Positions 6,314 to 8,506 of a stretch of DNA of 8,506 nt are shown piece after piece. Position 1 is the first letter of the stretch, and each line of letters begins with the position of its first letter. Where the stretch lies: contig DAOTYI010000291.1 in the NCBI GenBank assembly GCA_034434895.1, positions 1 to 8,506 on the forward strand, written 5' to 3'. The translations under genes and the position numbers were made by a program. Source of the stretch: DAOTXL01 sp034434895 (GTDB lineage Bacteria > Chloroflexota > Anaerolineae > JAAYZQ01). Under the pieces are notes generated by a model. The model was not told the origin of the DNA and did not search any database. It was given only the letters and a program-made list of their open reading frames with translations.

Positions 6314-8506
6314 ATGAAACGGACCCCGGCCCTGACCGTTGTCGTCGGCAGCACCGTTCTGATGGCCTGGCTGTTGGCCCTGCCGGCCCTGGCCGGCCAC
6401 CCGGCCATCCAGGCCACCGCCCCGCTGGTGGCCATCAACGAGGTGGCCTGGGGGGGCACGGCGGCCAACTCCAGCCACGAGTGGATCGAGCTGTACAACA
6501 ACAGCGACGCGCCGGTGGACCTGAACGGCTGGACGCTGCTCAGCACCGACGGCTCGCCGACCATCCTCCTGACCGGCATCATCCCCGCCCACGGTTACTA
6601 CCTGTTGGAGCGCAGCAACGATTGCGCCGTCTCGGACATCCCGGCCGATCAGCCCCCCTACTCCGGCGGCCTGAACAACACCGGCGAACGGCTGGAGCTG
6701 CGGGATGCCGGCAACTCCCTGGTGGACAGCGCCGACGGCAGCGGCGGCTGGCCCGGCGGCAGCGGCTCGCCCGGCTACTACAGCATGGAGCGGGTGGACC
6801 CCACCGCCCCTGACAGCCGGGACAACTGGGCCAGCAACGACGGCGTGACCCGCAACGGCCTGGACTGCAACGGAAACCCACTCAACGGCACGCCCAAGGC
6901 CCGCAACTCGGCCTTCCTCCCGCCCGCCGCCGACCTGAGCGTGGACAAACGCGGCCCGGCCACCGTCCGCGCCGGCGACCTGATCGCCTACACGGTGGTC
7001 CTGAGCAACAGCGGCCAGCTGCCGGCCGCCTCGGCCTGGCTGACCGACCGGCTGCCGGCCCAGGTCGAGTTCGTGACCCACACCGCCCCCTACCCCTTCA
7101 GCCAGCCGGTCAGCGGCACGCTGGTATGGGAACTGGGCACCGTGCCGACGAGCACCGCCGCCACGCCCATCAGCTTCACCCTCACCGCCCGGGTGGACGG
7201 CGAGGCGTGGGGCGAACTGCGCAACCTCATCACCGCCACCACCCTCACCACCGACAGCAATCCGGCGAACAACCATGACACAGCCGTCACGGTGGTCGGC
7301 AGCCAGCCGGTGACGCCGCTGCTCCTCATCGAGGCGCTGTACTACGACGGTTACGAGAGCAATGAGCCGGACGAGGCGGTGCGGGTGATCAACGTCTCGA
7401 CCGTGACCGCCCACCTGGATGGCTGGAAGCTCAACGACGGGGGCAGCTCCCACGCCACCTTCCCATCCGGCGCCGCCCTGGCCCCCGGCCAGGCGGTGTG
7501 GTGCGCCAAAGCCGCCACCGCCTTTGAGCGTCAATTCGGCTTCAAGCCCGATTTCGAGACCGACGACACCGACCCGGCCGTGCCCGAAATGGACGGCACC
7601 TGGCCCGGCTTTGCCAACACCGGCGACGAATGCCTGCTGAAAAACAGCGCCGGCCAGATCGTGGACACCCTGGTCTACGAGGAAGGCAACGCGACCACCC
7701 CCGGCTGGAGCGGCCCGGCCGTCCAGCCCTGGACCTCAGGGGCCAGCTTTGCCGCCGAGGGGCAGATCCTCTACCGCAAGCGCGACCAGGCCACCGGCCT
7801 GCCCGTGCCCGATACGGACACCGCCGCCGACTGGGCCCAGGACCCGGCGGACCAGATTGACGGGCGCAAAGTGCTCTATCCCGGCTGGGACCTGGACCCC
7901 TTCTTTTTCACCCGGCGCGTGACCGAGACGGCCACGCTGACCGTGACCGTGGCTCCCGATGGGCTGTACAACACCCTGGCGGCGGTGCTGGCCGGGGCAC
8001 AAGACACGATCCAGATCGAGACCTACACCTTCCGCAGTTGGGAACTGGCCGACCTGCTGCTCGACCGGCTGGATGCCGGGGTGAGCGTGAGCCTGCTGCT
8101 GGAAGGCGCGCCGGCCTTTGAGGGGATCACCAGCCAGGAGCAGTGGATCGCCAGGGAGCTGTCCAATGCCGGCGCCCAGGTCCTGTTCATGGTCAACGAC
8201 GAGGCCAACCATGTGTACGACCGCTACAGCAACCAGCATGCCAAGTTCATCATCGTGGATGGGCGGGTGGCCCTCATCGGCTCGGAAAACCTGAACGAGA
8301 CCAGCCTGCCGGCCGACGACCAGGCCGACGGCACCGCCGGGCGGCGAGGGGTCTACCTGCTGACCGATGCGCCCGGCGTGGTGGCCCGCGCCCAGGCCAT
8401 CTTTGCCGCCGACGCCGACCCGGCCCATCACCTGGACGTGGTGAGTTGCAGCCAGATGCCCACCCTCTGCACCCCGCCCGCCGGCTTTACCCCCGCCCCA
8501 ACCCCC
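6314..8506 (+). CDS. Secreted lamin-tail / DUF11-like / lamin-tail / phospholipase D-domain protein (3' partial)
   Basis: Open from ATG at 6314 to the right edge: 731 codons with no stop. GGAGG (6302-6306) lies 7 nt upstream. Residues 1-27 form a signal peptide (MKRTPAL, a hydrophobic core, cut after ALA). Residues about 38-200 are a lamin-tail domain: INEVAW (41-46), HEWIELYNNS (55-64), DLNGWTL (69-75). Residues about 207-328 are a DUF11-like sandwich: DLSVDK, then NPANNHDTAVTVV. Residues about 336-490 form a second lamin-tail domain (LLLIEALYYDG, HLDGWKLND). From about 540 comes a phospholipase D fold with the HKD motif at His642, Lys644, Asp649, Gly656, Ser657 and Asn659. The C-terminal edge turns Pro/Thr-rich (TPAPTP), probably a linker. 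PLD enzymes normally need two HKD motifs; the second is not seen. An exported nuclease or phosphodiesterase is likely, but the substrate is unknown. Confidence 0.9.
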   Translation, partial: MKRTPALTVVVGSTVLMAWLLALPALAGHPAIQATAPLVAINEVAWGGTAANSSHEWIELYNNSDAPVDLNGWTLLSTDGSPTILLTGIIPAHGYYLLERSNDCAVSDIPADQPPYSGGLNNTGERLELRDAGNSLVDSADGSGGWPGGSGSPGYYSMERVDPTAPDSRDNWASNDGVTRNGLDCNGNPLNGTPKARNSAFLPPAADLSVDKRGPATVRAGDLIAYTVVLSNSGQLPAASAWLTDRLPAQVEFVTHTAPYPFSQPVSGTLVWELGTVPTSTAATPISFTLTARVDGEAWGELRNLITATTLTTDSNPANNHDTAVTVVGSQPVTPLLLIEALYYDGYESNEPDEAVRVINVSTVTAHLDGWKLNDGGSSHATFPSGAALAPGQAVWCAKAATAFERQFGFKPDFETDDTDPAVPEMDGTWPGFANTGDECLLKNSAGQIVDTLVYEEGNATTPGWSGPAVQPWTSGASFAAEGQILYRKRDQATGLPVPDTDTAADWAQDPADQIDGRKVLYPGWDLDPFFFTRRVTETATLTVTVAPDGLYNTLAAVLAGAQDTIQIETYTFRSWELADLLLDRLDAGVSVSLLLEGAPAFEGITSQEQWIARELSNAGAQVLFMVNDEANHVYDRYSNQHAKFIIVDGRVALIGSENLNETSLPADDQADGTAGRRGVYLLTDAPGVVARAQAIFAADADPAHHLDVVSCSQMPTLCTPPAGFTPAPTP

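Noticed and set aside
6194..7534. 446-codon open frame on the minus strand opposite the secreted-protein gene
   Set aside because: Its product is Gly/Val/Ala/Arg-rich with no recognisable domain. The plus-strand frame has a signal peptide, a ribosome site and lamin-tail motifs.

Overview
The window is GC-rich bacterial DNA. It most likely comes from the Chloroflexota, in or near the Anaerolineae, and this is inference. The support is a lipoprotein whose Cys is followed by a Thr/Pro/Val/Glu-rich tether ending in VVTATPEPP, a style common in solute-binding proteins of that phylum, plus a secreted protein mixing lamin-tail and DUF11-type domains, plus intergenic repeats of a kind often seen there. 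No rRNA, tRNA, CRISPR array or transposase gene was seen.

Minus-strand operon (5853 down to 162). A strong sigma70-type promoter (5848-5876) is followed by an untranslated leader of about 229 nt containing a perfect hairpin. Next come a family-5 peptide/oligosaccharide-type substrate-binding lipoprotein (5612-3534), a 14-bp intercistronic hairpin (3480-3511), a DppB-type permease (3455-2391), a DppC-type permease (2370-1300) and, after 4 nt, an unrecognised membrane protein with a Cys-rich C-terminal domain (1295-162). The first three genes encode the capture and channel parts of an ABC importer. The two ATPases that would power it are not in the window. The tightly coupled fourth gene may be an accessory protein of the importer or a passenger.

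Left edge (1-161). This is non-coding. It has a bulged GC-rich hairpin with a GCAA loop and a short tandem 8-mer, both resembling common dispersed intergenic repeats.

Divergent intergenic region (5613-6313). Besides the operon leader and promoter, it carries a 124-bp-period duplication (two 100-bp identical blocks), then an ATCCGTG-type repeat with an inverted partner, then an extended -10 promoter that reads rightward.

Plus-strand gene (6314 to the right edge, open at the end). It encodes a secreted multidomain protein: signal peptide, lamin-tail domain, DUF11-like beta-sandwich, second lamin-tail domain, and a phospholipase D-fold domain with one complete HKD motif. The second HKD motif, if present, lies past the window. 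It reads as an exported nuclease or phospholipase-type enzyme with adhesive domains and has no evident functional link to the importer.
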